Source of the DNA: Candidatus Kuenenbacteria bacterium CG08_land_8_20_14_0_20_37_23
Lineage (GTDB): Bacteria; Patescibacteriota; Patescibacteriia; UBA2196; GWA2-42-15
DNA length: 32,463 nt
NCBI GenBank assembly: GCA_002778965.1
Contig: PEXX01000050.1
Coordinates: 1-32,463 of the forward strand
Direction: 5' to 3'
The notes under the pieces are model-generated. The model did not search any database and had not been told where the DNA came from. It saw only the letters and a program-made list of their open reading frames with translations. Positions 7,124 through 16,534 of this stretch are shown in pieces. Each line of letters starts with the position of its first letter. The first letter of the stretch is position 1. The translations under genes and the position numbers were made by a program.

Positions 7124-8518
7124 ATGAAAAAATCAGAAATTATATTTTCCATAATTCTTGTTCCGTTGGATTACGCGCTTTTAGTGCTAGCAGGCATTTC
7201 GGCATATTTCACGCGTTATTCTCAAATCTATGAAGAAAATATCCGCGAAGTGGTTTTTAGCTTGCCGTTTGGAAATTATCTTAAATATGTTTATGGTTTT
7301 GCTTTTTTGTGGATAATAATTTTTGCTATCTCCGGACTTTTTTCCATGCGTCCCGCGAAAAGTATGTTTGGCGTGTTAAATAAAATTTTTTTGGCTTGTT
7401 CTACGGGAGCTTTGGCTGTAATTGTCGTCTTCTTTTTTTCACGCGAGCTCTTTTCATCGCGCTTTATCGTTTTAGCGGCGTGGGTTTTGAGTATTTTTTA
7501 TACATTTATCGCGCATTTGCTTCTTCGTTATCTGCAAAAAGCTGCTTATAAAAAAGGTATTGGCGTGCACCGCATTGCGCTGATTGGCACTGACAAAACT
7601 AGCAACGAGCTTGCTCTTGCTTTTGCGAGCCAAACCAAGCTTGGCTATAAAATAGTTTGCCAGTCAGCAGGTTTTGATCGCGGGCTTGAAGCGCAAGTGA
7701 GAGAATTAAATGAAAAAAATCTGCTTGATGAAATAATTCAAACTGATTCAAACCTATCTCGCGAAGAAGTCATTAAATTGATTGATTTAGCTAATGAATA
7801 TCATCTTGATTTCAAATACGCGGCAGACTTGCTCGGTGCTCATCGCACGAATATTGATGTAAAAACTATTATTGGAATTCCTATCATTGAAATTAAAAAG
7901 ACCCCGCTTGACGGATGGGGCAGGGTAATAAAGAGAATTTTTGATATTTTTGGATCAATTTTGGCAATGATTGTTTTAGCGCCATTATTTCTTGTTTTGC
8001 CTATAATCATCAGCATTGACTCGCCAGGGCCGGTTATTTACAAAACAAATAGAGTTGGCGCGACTGGAAAAAAATTTTATCTTTATAAATGGCGTTCAAT
8101 GGTAGATGGCGCGGAAAAGATGAAAAAAGAGTTGATGGATAGCAATGAACGAGCTGGAGGGCCTTTGTTTAAAATGGTTAATGACCCGAGAATCACCAGA
8201 GTAGGCAAATTTTTGCGCCGCACAAGTCTTGACGAAATTCCAAATTTTTGGAATGTGTTATTTGGCAATATGAGTCTTGTCGGTCCGCGGCCGCATGAGC
8301 CAGCCGAGGTTGAAAAATATGAAAAGCATCACAAAAAATTGTTGGATATTAAGCCTGGGATTACTGGCATGGCGCAGATTTCTGGCAGATCAACGCTTGA
8401 TTTTGACGAAGAAGCGAAGCTGGATACTTTATATATTGAAACATGGAGCATAAAGCTGGATATTATTATTTTATTTAAAACGCCATTGGCTGTTTTATTT
8501 TCAAAGACAGCAGCGTAA
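7124..8518 (+). CDS. Polyprenyl-phosphate sugar-1-phosphate transferase (PNPT, WbaP/WcaJ type)
   Basis: Starts surface-glycan synthesis by moving a sugar-1-phosphate from a nucleotide sugar to undecaprenyl phosphate at the inner membrane face. The N-terminal half has about four membrane helices and a nucleotide-binding-like middle domain (IALIGTDKTSNELALAFA). The C-terminal catalytic domain starts near residue 268 with KRIFDIFGSILAMIVL. It contains FYLYKWRSM, the DPRITRVGKFLRRTSLDE segment and NMSLVGPRP, then KPGITGMAQISGRS. ATG at 7124 gives 464 residues; a TTG at 7100 is in frame but lies inside the rnpB -35 region and is rejected. The sugar used cannot be read from sequence. Confidence 0.88.
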   Translation: MKKSEIIFSIILVPLDYALLVLAGISAYFTRYSQIYEENIREVVFSLPFGNYLKYVYGFAFLWIIIFAISGLFSMRPAKSMFGVLNKIFLACSTGALAVIVVFFFSRELFSSRFIVLAAWVLSIFYTFIAHLLLRYLQKAAYKKGIGVHRIALIGTDKTSNELALAFASQTKLGYKIVCQSAGFDRGLEAQVRELNEKNLLDEIIQTDSNLSREEVIKLIDLANEYHLDFKYAADLLGAHRTNIDVKTIIGIPIIEIKKTPLDGWGRVIKRIFDIFGSILAMIVLAPLFLVLPIIISIDSPGPVIYKTNRVGATGKKFYLYKWRSMVDGAEKMKKELMDSNERAGGPLFKMVNDPRITRVGKFLRRTSLDEIPNFWNVLFGNMSLVGPRPHEPAEVEKYEKHHKKLLDIKPGITGMAQISGRSTLDFDEEAKLDTLYIETWSIKLDIIILFKTPLAVLFSKTAA

Positions 8519-8591
8519 GAGCTGGTTGGACAGAGAAGGCATTATCATATCTGCTTACCAATTTTTATCTAAATGTTATTTTTAAAATAAG

Positions 8592-10079
8592 ATGACTTAT
8601 CGCACGAAATATCGTTTGCTTGAAATTTTTCCGGCCGCTATGGTATGGGCTACTTTTATATTGATAATATTGTTGTCATTTTTTCGGCCAATCTGGGCAA
8701 TTTATATTGTGATTGTTTTTGATTTTATTTGGATGTTGCGCATTGTTTATTTTGTTATCTATGTTTTTATTTCATGCAAACGTTACGTCCAAGCCATTAA
8801 AGTGAACTGGCTTGAGAGGCTTAAAAAAATGCAAGGCTATGAAGATATATATCATTTTGTTTTGCTGCCAACCTATCTTGAGCCCAAGGAGGTTATTTAT
8901 GGAACAATGGATGGTTTAGCAAAATCAAAATACGATACGAAGAAAATTATTGTGATTTGGACGCGCGAAGAAAGGGGAGAAACCAGTGAGTATAAAAAAT
9001 GGGCGGAAGATTTAAAGGAAAAATACAAGGATATTTTTTTTGCTTTAGAATTTTATATTCATCCTTTTCCGCAGGCAAATGAATTGCCAGCCAAGGGATC
9101 CAACGCTCGCTGGGCTGCCAAAAAAGCGCAAAAAGAAATTTTAGATGTCAACCATATTGCCTATAATAAAGTCATTCTATCTTCGTTTGACAGTGATACT
9201 ATTCCGCATCCATATTTTTTTGCCTGCTTGAGTTGCATATATTTAGATCAGAAAAATCCAGTGCAGACAGCGTATCAGCCAATAGCGCTGTATATCAATA
9301 ATATTTGGGACGCGCCTTCTTTTAGCAGGGTTGTTTCAAATTCAACCACCTTTTGGCTGATGGCAGAGCTTAGCCGGCCGGATCGTTTAATGACATGTTT
9401 TTCTCATAGTATGAGCTTTGAAGCGTTGGTCTCGGTTGATTTTTGGGATACAACTTGCGTTGTGGAGGATTCAAAAATTTTTTTGCAATGCTTCTATTAT
9501 TATGAAGGAGATTTTACAACAGTACCAATCTACATTCCTGTATCTATGGATACAGTCTTGGGCGATAATATTTGGGAGACAATTAAATACCAATACAAAC
9601 AAATGCGCCGTTGGGCTTCAACTATTGAGCATTTTCCTTATGAAGTATTTAATTATTTTAGGCATAGAGAGATAAGCGCCTGGAAAAAAATCAGATTTTT
9701 ATTTCTTAGACTTGAGGGCGTGTATTCATGGGCCACGGCCCCGATTATTATCACCATACTTGGCTGGCTGCCTTTGCGCGTGGCGTCGCATATGAATATG
9801 ACGCAAGTATTAGTGCAAAAAGCGCCATTTATTTTGGAGAAATTAATGACTTTTTCTATGCTTGGTATGTTGGTTTGCGCGTTTTTGGGGTTGACTTTTA
9901 TGCCAAAAAAACCGTGTTGTAAGCGCGGTTTTTGGCGCTGGCCAATGATCGCGCTGCAGTGGTTATTGGTGCCCATTACGATGGTAGTTTTTGGATCTAT
10001 ACCAGCGATTGAAGCGCAGACAAGACTGGCTTTGGGTAAATATTTAGGGTTTGACGTTACCAAGAAAAGCAGGAGATAA
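8592..10079 (+). CDS. Membrane glycosyltransferase, GT2-like
   Basis: 495 residues: two N-terminal helices (residues ~14-60), a cytoplasmic GT-A type catalytic domain, and three or more C-terminal helices from about 375. Catalytic features seen: SSFDSDT with Asp200/Asp202 as the metal-binding pair, VVEDSKIF with Glu292-Asp293 as the acceptor-activating pair, and QMRRW at 337-341, the QxxRW motif of processive-type GT2 enzymes. The GT2 assignment rests on these motifs; donor and acceptor are unknown. It follows the sugar-phosphate transferase by 73 nt on the same strand and probably extends or exports the same glycan. Its 3' end overlaps the convergent fmt gene by 36 bp. Confidence 0.82.
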   Translation: MTYRTKYRLLEIFPAAMVWATFILIILLSFFRPIWAIYIVIVFDFIWMLRIVYFVIYVFISCKRYVQAIKVNWLERLKKMQGYEDIYHFVLLPTYLEPKEVIYGTMDGLAKSKYDTKKIIVIWTREERGETSEYKKWAEDLKEKYKDIFFALEFYIHPFPQANELPAKGSNARWAAKKAQKEILDVNHIAYNKVILSSFDSDTIPHPYFFACLSCIYLDQKNPVQTAYQPIALYINNIWDAPSFSRVVSNSTTFWLMAELSRPDRLMTCFSHSMSFEALVSVDFWDTTCVVEDSKIFLQCFYYYEGDFTTVPIYIPVSMDTVLGDNIWETIKYQYKQMRRWASTIEHFPYEVFNYFRHREISAWKKIRFLFLRLEGVYSWATAPIIITILGWLPLRVASHMNMTQVLVQKAPFILEKLMTFSMLGMLVCAFLGLTFMPKKPCCKRGFWRWPMIALQWLLVPITMVVFGSIPAIEAQTRLALGKYLGFDVTKKSRR

Positions 10080-11087
10080 ATAAACGGCCATATATCCATT
10101 GATAAAACTTGGAGCATCCATTTCTTTTTTGTCTTGAGGCTGTAATTTTAATATTTCAAGAAAAGTTTCCCCCCCGCATTTTACAAGGAGTTTTTTGTTT
10201 TCCACGAAAAATTTGCCGGAAGCGATATTTTTTTTTGTCATAATATTGCCATGAATGGCAACTTGCAATAGTTTAATTATATTTTCTTGCTCTATTATTT
10301 TTACGCCTGACGGTTCTTCTTTTCGGCCGGGGCTAATTTTCTTTTTTGGTTGATTGCTTTGGTGTTTTGTTGCTTTGATGAATATTCCAGGCCATTTTAT
10401 GTATGCTCTCCACTGGTTATATATTTCTCCAGATGTTTTATCACAGTTTATAAGCCCATCTTCTTTTCTTATCATTTGTGTATAGGTAGCTTTTTTATGA
10501 TTTTGTTTTTTAGATTTGATTTTGTCGGCAATATATTCTGGCATTATTTTAATTAACAGACCAGCTCCTATTTTGGCCAATTTTTCAGATAATGTTATAA
10601 ATGTGTCTTCATTGTTTATTATTAATTTTTTATTTTTAATTATTTTCCCATGATCCATTTTTCCATCCATTTTTATAATTGTTACTCCGGTTTCCATATC
10701 TCCATTAAGGAGCGCGGTTTGAATAGGGGATGGTCCCCTGTATTTTGGCAAAAGCGAAGGGTGGATATTAAGAGCGCCAAATTTTGGCATGGCTAGGATT
10801 TTTTTTGAAATTATTTGGCCATAATCAGCCGTTATAAAAATATCGGCTGCTGGCAGAATATCATTTTTGAATATTTTTAAGTTTTCTGGTTGAAAAACCG
10901 GAATTTTATTTTTTTCCGCCAAAATTTTGACAAGCGGGGGAGTGAGAATTTTTTTTCTGCCAATAGGCTGATCAGGTTTGGTAACAACGCCCAAGATAGA
11001 AAGTTTAGCCTCAACTAGTTTGTTTAAAATAACAGCGGCAAAATCCGCTGTGCCGAAAAATATTATTTTCGTATGTGCTTGATCCAT
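10044..11087 (-). CDS. fmt: Methionyl-tRNA formyltransferase
   Basis: Formylates the initiator Met-tRNA using 10-formyl-tetrahydrofolate. The Rossmann start [14 protein letters not shown], the catalytic stretch [20 protein letters not shown] (Asn and His of the active site) and the downstream aspartate in MDGKMDHG are all present. At 347 residues it is longer than the usual ~310, with a lysine-rich insert in the C-terminal domain (around [14 protein letters not shown]). It follows def with no gap, the last gene of the priA-def-fmt set. Its end overlaps the facing glycosyltransferase gene by 36 bp. Confidence 0.92.
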   Translation of the reverse strand: MDQAHTKIIFFGTADFAAVILNKLVEAKLSILGVVTKPDQPIGRKKILTPPLVKILAEKNKIPVFQPENLKIFKNDILPAADIFITADYGQIISKKILAMPKFGALNIHPSLLPKYRGPSPIQTALLNGDMETGVTIIKMDGKMDHGKIIKNKKLIINNEDTFITLSEKLAKIGAGLLIKIMPEYIADKIKSKKQNHKKATYTQMIRKEDGLINCDKTSGEIYNQWRAYIKWPGIFIKATKHQSNQPKKKISPGRKEEPSGVKIIEQENIIKLLQVAIHGNIMTKKNIASGKFFVENKKLLVKCGGETFLEILKLQPQDKKEMDAPSFINGYMAVYLSPAFLGNVKP

Positions 11088-11570
11088 TTATTTTAAAATT
11101 CTATCAATAAATAAAACGCCATCCAAATGGTCTATTTCGTGTTGCAAAATTCTGGCCGGCATTTTGTCAAATTTTTGTCTTATCTTTTCTCCTTGCTTGT
11201 TTAAATATTCCACCAATATTTTTCTGTGTCTTTTAACTTTGCCAAAAATTCCAGGAATTGATAGACACCCTTCTTCCATGGTACTTGTTAGCAATGATTT
11301 TTTTAGTATTTTCGGATTGATAAATATTTCAATTTTATCGCCATTTACGCTGCTTGACGTTGCAAGCGTATTGACAGCTATGACTCTTATCAAACGTCCG
11401 ACTTGTGGCGCAGCCAAGCCAATGCCGTCGGACGCGCGCATTGTTTTTTCTAAGTTTTTAAAAAAATTTTGCATTTCACAAGAAATAATTTTGTCAATTA
11501 CAATTTCCTCTGATTTTTGGCGCAGAGTTTTCTCGTTATTGTGGATAGTTAGAATCTTTAAAATGGGCAT
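11088..11570 (-). CDS. def: Peptide deformylase
   Basis: Removes the formyl group from new proteins, the reverse partner of fmt next door. All three metal-site motifs are intact: GIGLAAPQ (residues 49-56), EGCLS (100-104, Cys102 metal ligand) and HEIDH (144-148). ATG at 11570 gives 160 residues and lies 1 nt after the priA stop. The longer frame from 11603 would overlap priA by 32 nt and adds residues outside the family, so it is rejected. Translation is probably coupled to priA. Confidence 0.94.
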   Translation of the reverse strand: MPILKILTIHNNEKTLRQKSEEIVIDKIISCEMQNFFKNLEKTMRASDGIGLAAPQVGRLIRVIAVNTLATSSSVNGDKIEIFINPKILKKSLLTSTMEEGCLSIPGIFGKVKRHRKILVEYLNKQGEKIRQKFDKMPARILQHEIDHLDGVLFIDRILK

Positions 11571-11571
11571 A

Positions 11572-13458
11572 TTAATCCGAGAGTGTTTTCGCATCAACAT
11601 CAATCAACCAGTCATTCGGTACATATTTGACCAAAGAGTTGAAGTTCTCAAGTTTTTCTAATTTTAAAATTATGTTAAATTTATATTTACCTCTGATTTT
11701 CTTGCGTGTAATAGGCATTGGAGAGCTCAAGCTTATTTTTTTGTTGTTTGCCAAAATTGTTTTTATTTTTGAATATACTTTATTGGCATTGTCCGCGGCT
11801 TTCTTTTCCGACTTATTAAGAATGCTTAATTTTATCAAACTAACAAACGGCGGGTAGCCAAAATTTTTTCTTAAGTTAAGTTCTTCACTATAAAATATCT
11901 TTGGATTTTTCTGGTAGATTGATTTTATAATAAAATTATTAGGAGTGAAAGTTTGGATAATAACTTTAGTATTTTCATGAGTTGAAGTCAAAATTTTGGT
12001 CAGTAAAGCATAAGCTATCGCATTGGTATTAAATTCGCTATGTTGCCACAATTGGTCCGCATTGATTATGGCAATCAGGCCTGTTTTTTGCCAGTCTATT
12101 TTATCCAAAGCAAATTCAGTACCCAAAATAACTGATGATTCGCAACTGCCGATTGGCAACTTTTGGACTGTTTTATCAATTTTAGTAATTTTTATGTCAG
12201 GCAAAATTTTTTTTAGATTTTTTTCAATTTTTTCTATGCCAAGACCGCTTGATTTGAAATTCGGTCCTTGGCATTTTGGGCAAAAAGGCGGCAGTTCATT
12301 CTTATTATTACAGTGGTAACAAATTAATTTGTCATTTTTGTATTTTATCAAAGGCATGCCGCACTCCGTGCAGATAAATGTGTAGTGGCAGTCTTTGCAG
12401 ATAGTATTGGTTGATTCGCCTTTTTTATTAATAAACAAAAAAGTTTGTTTTTTATTTTGAATAGTTTTCTTAATTTCCACTTCTAATTTTTCGCTAATAA
12501 ATGAATAGTTTTTTTTTGTGAGTTCATTGTTCAGGTCTTGAATAATAATATTTTTTTGTGTTTTTGCGCTTATCGACTCCTCTTTGCCTTGTCGTGGTAA
12601 ATTGTGTTTTTGTGATTTATAGTAGTTCTCCATTGATGGCGTCTGGCTGGATAAAACGACTTTGCCACCGGCAATGTCAACTAATTTTTGAGCTGCGAGT
12701 CTTACATCATATCTTGGATTCATATCATATTGCTTGTGATTTATAGAATCTTCCTCGTCTATAATTATCGTTTCCAGTTGCGTGAATGGATAAAAGATTG
12801 CCGAACGTGTGCCAATAAAAATTTTGGCATTGCCGGATAAACATTCATTCCATAGTTTTAGCTTTTCCGGTTGTTTTAGCTTGCCGTGTATTTGGCTGTA
12901 TTGTCTTGATTGGAGTCTAATATTTTCAGCCATGGTATAAATCTGATAAACCCTTGGCACAATGATTAAGAGTTGTTTTTTATTTTTTTGGGCCAGCCTT
13001 TGATAATATTTATTTCTCTCCCCATAATTTTTCCACCAAAAATATGCCAATTTTATTTTTTTTATTTTTTTATCTGTTAGCCGTTCTTTTAGGCCGCGGT
13101 CAGTTTGTTTTTTTATTTCGCGCATTTTCGTGTCGCTTGGCAGATTATGACGCACGAATAGAGAAGCTGAAATGAAGCAATATTTAGCGAGTTCTAAAAA
13201 TAACTTGATTTGATTTTCAGTAAACAGCGCTTCAAAGGAAACTAATCCAATGATGCTTTTAAGATATTGCGGATTGAGATTTACTTTTTCTGAATTCAGA
13301 TTAATTTTAGATACTACGCCAGCGGCAATTGAATTGCGCAAGGGGATTTTTACCAATTGTCCGACTTTGATTTTATGCGCCAAATCAGCAGGCACTTTGT
13401 AAGTCAGAACCGACAACTGTCTTGGCATTTTTTTGGTTGGAATTACGTCAATTAGCAT
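11572..13458 (-). CDS. priA: Primosomal protein N' (PriA-like) with degenerate helicase motifs
   Basis: PriA reloads the replicative helicase at stalled forks. The N-terminal DNA-binding region (residues 1-~105, with GQLVKIPLRN), GTRSAIF (216-222), a DEED box (234-237) in place of DEEH, and the zinc module are recognisable. The zinc module has four CxxC pairs at 354/357, 363/366, 380/383 and 393/396. The ATPase is not intact: the Walker A position (residues ~138-155) reads KLAYFWWKNYGERNKYYQRL with no GxGKT. The VAGRAGR arginine-finger motif expected near 485-498 is absent (TKILTSTHENTKVIIQ). At 628 residues it is shorter than E. coli PriA (732). The frame is uninterrupted, so this is divergence and not a frameshift. 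Its neighbours def and fmt are its classical partners. Confidence 0.82.
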   Translation of the reverse strand: MLIDVIPTKKMPRQLSVLTYKVPADLAHKIKVGQLVKIPLRNSIAAGVVSKINLNSEKVNLNPQYLKSIIGLVSFEALFTENQIKLFLELAKYCFISASLFVRHNLPSDTKMREIKKQTDRGLKERLTDKKIKKIKLAYFWWKNYGERNKYYQRLAQKNKKQLLIIVPRVYQIYTMAENIRLQSRQYSQIHGKLKQPEKLKLWNECLSGNAKIFIGTRSAIFYPFTQLETIIIDEEDSINHKQYDMNPRYDVRLAAQKLVDIAGGKVVLSSQTPSMENYYKSQKHNLPRQGKEESISAKTQKNIIIQDLNNELTKKNYSFISEKLEVEIKKTIQNKKQTFLFINKKGESTNTICKDCHYTFICTECGMPLIKYKNDKLICYHCNNKNELPPFCPKCQGPNFKSSGLGIEKIEKNLKKILPDIKITKIDKTVQKLPIGSCESSVILGTEFALDKIDWQKTGLIAIINADQLWQHSEFNTNAIAYALLTKILTSTHENTKVIIQTFTPNNFIIKSIYQKNPKIFYSEELNLRKNFGYPPFVSLIKLSILNKSEKKAADNANKVYSKIKTILANNKKISLSSPMPITRKKIRGKYKFNIILKLEKLENFNSLVKYVPNDWLIDVDAKTLSD

Positions 13459-13478
13459 ATTGTAAATAAAGTTTACAG

Positions 13479-14834
13479 CTATTTGACGATTTTAACTGTT
13501 TCGCCGTCGTCATGCAAGGCAAGTACTTTATTACTGACACGAATTACGTTTTTGAATTTGTAGCCCAGTCCCAAGAAAATTTCTTCAGAATCAAATGGCC
13601 TTTTGAGTCCATCGGAGATGACATAGACCGTAGGACTATTTTCTCCGACAACAAGTTCACCATCTCTAAGTATAACAGCGCTTCCTGTATCGTATTTTTC
13701 CAGTTCTTCTGGTAAAACCGGAGTAATTTTTTTTGAACTGTAGTAAATTTTTAGTATTTCTCTGGCTATAATAGGTTGTTTGACGCCATTGGCGACATAA
13801 TATACGCCGCCTGTGGTTTTGTCTTGAAGCAAGGCGCCGGTGGGATAAGCATTTTTAGCTGTGATAGCTGTGCCTATTTTGTATGGGAAAATATCTTTGC
13901 TGGCAACGGAGATTATTTCTTCAGGGTTAAAGCCTAATAGCCGGAAAGTTTCTTGCGAATCAATTGGCCGCAGAGTATCATCATCAAGCAAGTATATGCC
14001 ACCCGTCGGAATCTGAAGCAATGAGTAGTTTGGATGTTCAATTGGAGAGCCAGTTGGATATTTGTCTAGATCGGCTGGAGTGGCGGGCAGGACAAGATCA
14101 AAAGATGGATATCTGGAAAGATAAGCTGATTTTGAACGAAAAGGATGTTTTACGTTGTTTTTGATAAGCCAAATTCCGCCATCCTCCGTGTTTTGCAGTA
14201 GCGATCCGTTAAAGTAAGATATTGAAAACCATTTTTGCCAAATATTAAAAAGGTTTTCATTGCCATGCAGATGGGGTGTGTAAATATAGAGGCTGCGAGT
14301 AGCATGGTTTTTTATGACTATTTTAGTATTATCAATAGTATATGTTTCGCCAATTTGATATTTGAATTCGCTTGGATTGTCAAAATAGTAGCGCGTGCCG
14401 CCTGTTCCCCAATCTACTTGATTTGAAAAACCTTTGTATTTTTGTACTTTTAAGTCTGTTTTTTTACAGTCATCGCATATTCCATAGCCAGTTGCCCAAT
14501 CATATTGATCCTTGTCTGGATGATCATCCAGCACCAAACTTTGTTCTTTTTGCAAAAGCGCTAAGATGTATTGAGGATTTATTTTATGCGTTCTTGCAGA
14601 ATCATAGATTATTTGCGATGCTGTTATTTTTATGTTTGGATCAACGTAAGACGCTAAATTGCTGTTTTTGCTGGTTAGAAAAGATTGTATTTGCTCCATA
14701 TTCATACTTTGATAATTTGTCAGTTCATGATCTGAAATTATGAAATTAGGATCAAATCCGGCTAGCGTTTGCAATGAAGAATATATGAAAATTAGAAAAA
14801 TTACAATTAGATTTAAAAATATTTTGTATTTCAT
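13479..14834 (-). CDS. Secreted lysozyme-like protein with four C-terminal repeats
   Basis: A signal peptide (residues 1-~25, hydrophobic core LIVIFLIFIYSS, cleavage probably after LAG) precedes a helical domain. In that domain INPQYILALLQKEQSLV (residues 86-101) resembles the catalytic helix of soluble-lytic-transglycosylase folds, with Glu97 as candidate catalytic residue. Further on are WATGYGICDDC and VDWGTGGTRYY. The C-terminal half is four degenerate repeats of ~55-60 residues (about 210-265, 270-325, 335-388, 400-451), each with G-[IV]-[WY]-x6-9-[RQ]-P-[IF] and then an E-[IT]-[FL] pair. This repeat type looks like a wall- or surface-binding module. It is transcribed 20 nt ahead of priA. 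Substrate and role are inferred only. Confidence 0.68.
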   Translation of the reverse strand: MKYKIFLNLIVIFLIFIYSSLQTLAGFDPNFIISDHELTNYQSMNMEQIQSFLTSKNSNLASYVDPNIKITASQIIYDSARTHKINPQYILALLQKEQSLVLDDHPDKDQYDWATGYGICDDCKKTDLKVQKYKGFSNQVDWGTGGTRYYFDNPSEFKYQIGETYTIDNTKIVIKNHATRSLYIYTPHLHGNENLFNIWQKWFSISYFNGSLLQNTEDGGIWLIKNNVKHPFRSKSAYLSRYPSFDLVLPATPADLDKYPTGSPIEHPNYSLLQIPTGGIYLLDDDTLRPIDSQETFRLLGFNPEEIISVASKDIFPYKIGTAITAKNAYPTGALLQDKTTGGVYYVANGVKQPIIAREILKIYYSSKKITPVLPEELEKYDTGSAVILRDGELVVGENSPTVYVISDGLKRPFDSEEIFLGLGYKFKNVIRVSNKVLALHDDGETVKIVK

Positions 14835-14870
14835 AAATGCGTCTATTTTTTAATTTTTATTGGCAGTTTT

Positions 14871-14879
14871 ATTATATCA
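14871..14879 (-). promoter_or_regulatory. Extended -10 element before the secreted repeat protein
   Basis: Minus strand TGA-TATAAT (14879-14871), with no good -35. The predicted start near 14864 leaves a 30-nt leader to the ATG at 14834. It would serve the secreted protein and probably priA-def-fmt. Confidence 0.45.
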
Positions 14880-15028
14880 GATTTTTTAAAAATAAGAAGT
14901 GCAGTAGTTTTATGTTGCCAGTAATAGATAATAAATGTTAATATGTTAATGGATTAATTGGCATACGCAAAATTTGTTTTTATGATTTTTGTGTTATTGG
15001 CGTAGCTTTGGATATTAATTGTGATTTT

Positions 15029-15910
15029 ATGGTTTCTATTATTATCACCTCTAAAAATGAGGGAAAATCCATTGGTCAAGCGATTCATGCTTTTTTAAAG
15101 CAGGATTTTCATCAGCATACTTTTGAAATAATCGTTGTTGCTCCTGACGAAGAGACTCTGCAGGGTGCGCAAGCGCTTGGTTCTGATTTGGTGACAACTA
15201 TAAAAGACACTGGAGTTGGCAAAGTTCAAGCGCTTAATCTGGCGATCAGCAGAGCCAATGGAAATATTTTGATCTTTTCAGACGGCGATGTGGTTGTTGG
15301 CAATTTAGCGGTGGCCGCGTTGCTGGCCAAATTAGAGACTGGCGTTGTGAGTGGGCGCCCAATAGCAGAGAAAAATAGCGTTAATAAATATATTTTTTGG
15401 CAAAATTGTCTTTTTGACAGCGCGCATAAGATGCGCTTGCGCAGAAGCGCGGAGAACAAGTTTATAACGCTGTCAGGATATCTTTTCGCATGCAAGAAAG
15501 AGTTGCTGCGCGGATTTGTTTTTCCGCAAGATATTTTGACAGAAGATGAATACTTGTCATACTATCTTTTTAATCGCAGCATCAGGATAGCTTATGCTCC
15601 GCTAGCTAAAGTTTTTGTTAAAGCGCCTAAAAATTATTCCGATTGGTTAAAGCAAAAAGTAAGAACGCTTGGCGGCTCGTATCAGATTCCTGTCGGTTGG
15701 AAAAAAAATATCGCTATGCGATCGTTTAGCAAGGAAAGCGCGCATGTTTTTTCTTTGCTCTCAAATTATGGCAAAAATTTCAGGCAACAGTACTGGCTGC
15801 AACTGTTATTTTTTGCGCGGCTGTACGCGTGGATAAAGGCTTTTTTTTTAGTTAAAATTTTAGAAAAAAACAGCAGGTCTTTGTGGATAAGAGTTATCAG
15901 CACAAAATAA
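15029..15910 (+). CDS. Glycosyltransferase family 2
   Basis: A GT-A enzyme of 293 residues starting MVSIIITSKNEGKSIGQAI. The nucleotide-sugar metal site is FSDGD (residues ~91-95), TEDE is the acceptor-activating region, and QKVRTLGG resembles the [QR]xxR segment of membrane-associated GT2 enzymes. A weak hydrophobic stretch near the C terminus (LLFFARLYAWIKAFFLV) suggests membrane contact. ATG at 15029 is preferred over an in-frame TTG at 15008 because the family begins right at the first beta strand. Sugar and acceptor are unknown. It ends in a clear terminator at 15929. Confidence 0.84.
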   Translation: MVSIIITSKNEGKSIGQAIHAFLKQDFHQHTFEIIVVAPDEETLQGAQALGSDLVTTIKDTGVGKVQALNLAISRANGNILIFSDGDVVVGNLAVAALLAKLETGVVSGRPIAEKNSVNKYIFWQNCLFDSAHKMRLRRSAENKFITLSGYLFACKKELLRGFVFPQDILTEDEYLSYYLFNRSIRIAYAPLAKVFVKAPKNYSDWLKQKVRTLGGSYQIPVGWKKNIAMRSFSKESAHVFSLLSNYGKNFRQQYWLQLLFFARLYAWIKAFFLVKILEKNSRSLWIRVISTK

Positions 15911-15928
15911 TAATTTTATGCTATTTAT

Positions 15929-15956
15929 AAAATTAGCCAATGTTAGCTAATTTTTT
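15929..15956 (+). terminator. Terminator of the GT2 gene
   Basis: A perfect 9-bp stem aaaattagc/gctaatttt with an 8-nt loop, followed by further T residues. It lies immediately upstream of the greA promoter. Confidence 0.65.
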
Positions 15957-15960
15957 AATA

Positions 15961-15989
15961 TTGACAAAATAAATAGATTATATTAGTAT
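15961..15989 (+). promoter_or_regulatory. Probable greA promoter
   Basis: TTGACA (15961-15966), 17-nt spacer, TAGTAT (15984-15989; 4 of 6 consensus bases). The start would be near 15996, leaving a 27-nt leader. Confidence 0.45.
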
Positions 15990-16022
15990 GTCTAGCATTG
16001 CTTGTGATTTATTTTAAAATAT

Positions 16023-16493
16023 ATGGATAACAATCAATTATATTTAACTGCGGAAGGTTTAGAAAAACTTAAAAAGGAACTTGATTTTTTGATACACACA
16101 AAAAGAAAAGAAGTTGCTAATCGCATTGAATCAGCTAAAGAACTTGGAGATTTAAGCGAAAACGCCGAATATTCTGATGCCAAAGACGAGCAAGCATTTT
16201 TGGAAGGCAGAATTTCAGAATTAGCAAATGTGGTGCGCCATGCTGTTATTATTAAAAATTCCAGCGCTAAAAAATATTTTGTTGATATTGGTTCTATTGT
16301 TGAAGCCAAAAATGAGAAAAACGATATTAAGACTTACAAGATTGTTGGCAGGCAAGAGGCTGATCCGGGCGTTGGTTTTATTTCTAATGAATCTCCAATC
16401 GGCAGAGCATTTCTTGGGAAAAGAGTTGGCGACACAGTGGAATTTCAAGCGCCAAAAGGCAGTGTTAAATTTGTTGTGGCCAGTATCAAGTAG
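16023..16493 (+). CDS. greA: Transcription elongation factor GreA
   Basis: Rescues backtracked RNA polymerase by stimulating cleavage of the transcript 3' end. The N-terminal coiled coil starts YLTAEGLEKLKKELDFL and carries the tip motif GDLSENAEYSDAKDEQ (residues ~43-58), with the acidic residues that enter the polymerase channel. The C-terminal FKBP-like domain contains ISNESPIGRAFLGKRVGD. Length, 156 residues, is normal. Confidence 0.95.
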   Translation: MDNNQLYLTAEGLEKLKKELDFLIHTKRKEVANRIESAKELGDLSENAEYSDAKDEQAFLEGRISELANVVRHAVIIKNSSAKKYFVDIGSIVEAKNEKNDIKTYKIVGRQEADPGVGFISNESPIGRAFLGKRVGDTVEFQAPKGSVKFVVASIK

Positions 16494-16518
16494 CAAAATT
16501 TTCCTCTTGCGTATAAAT

Positions 16519-16528
16519 ATGCTATAAT
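16519..16528 (+). promoter_or_regulatory. Extended -10 giving a leaderless transcript
   Basis: TGC-TATAAT with the hexamer at 16523-16528; the ATG of the next gene starts 6 nt later at 16535, where transcription would begin. No -35 match is seen (tttcct at the expected place). Confidence 0.55.
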
Positions 16529-16534
16529 TAAAAT

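Noticed and set aside
11572-13458. PriA as a pseudogene
   Set aside because: The frame is uninterrupted over 628 codons, the eight zinc cysteines are kept and it is tightly packed with def; loss of helicase motifs looks selective, not random decay.
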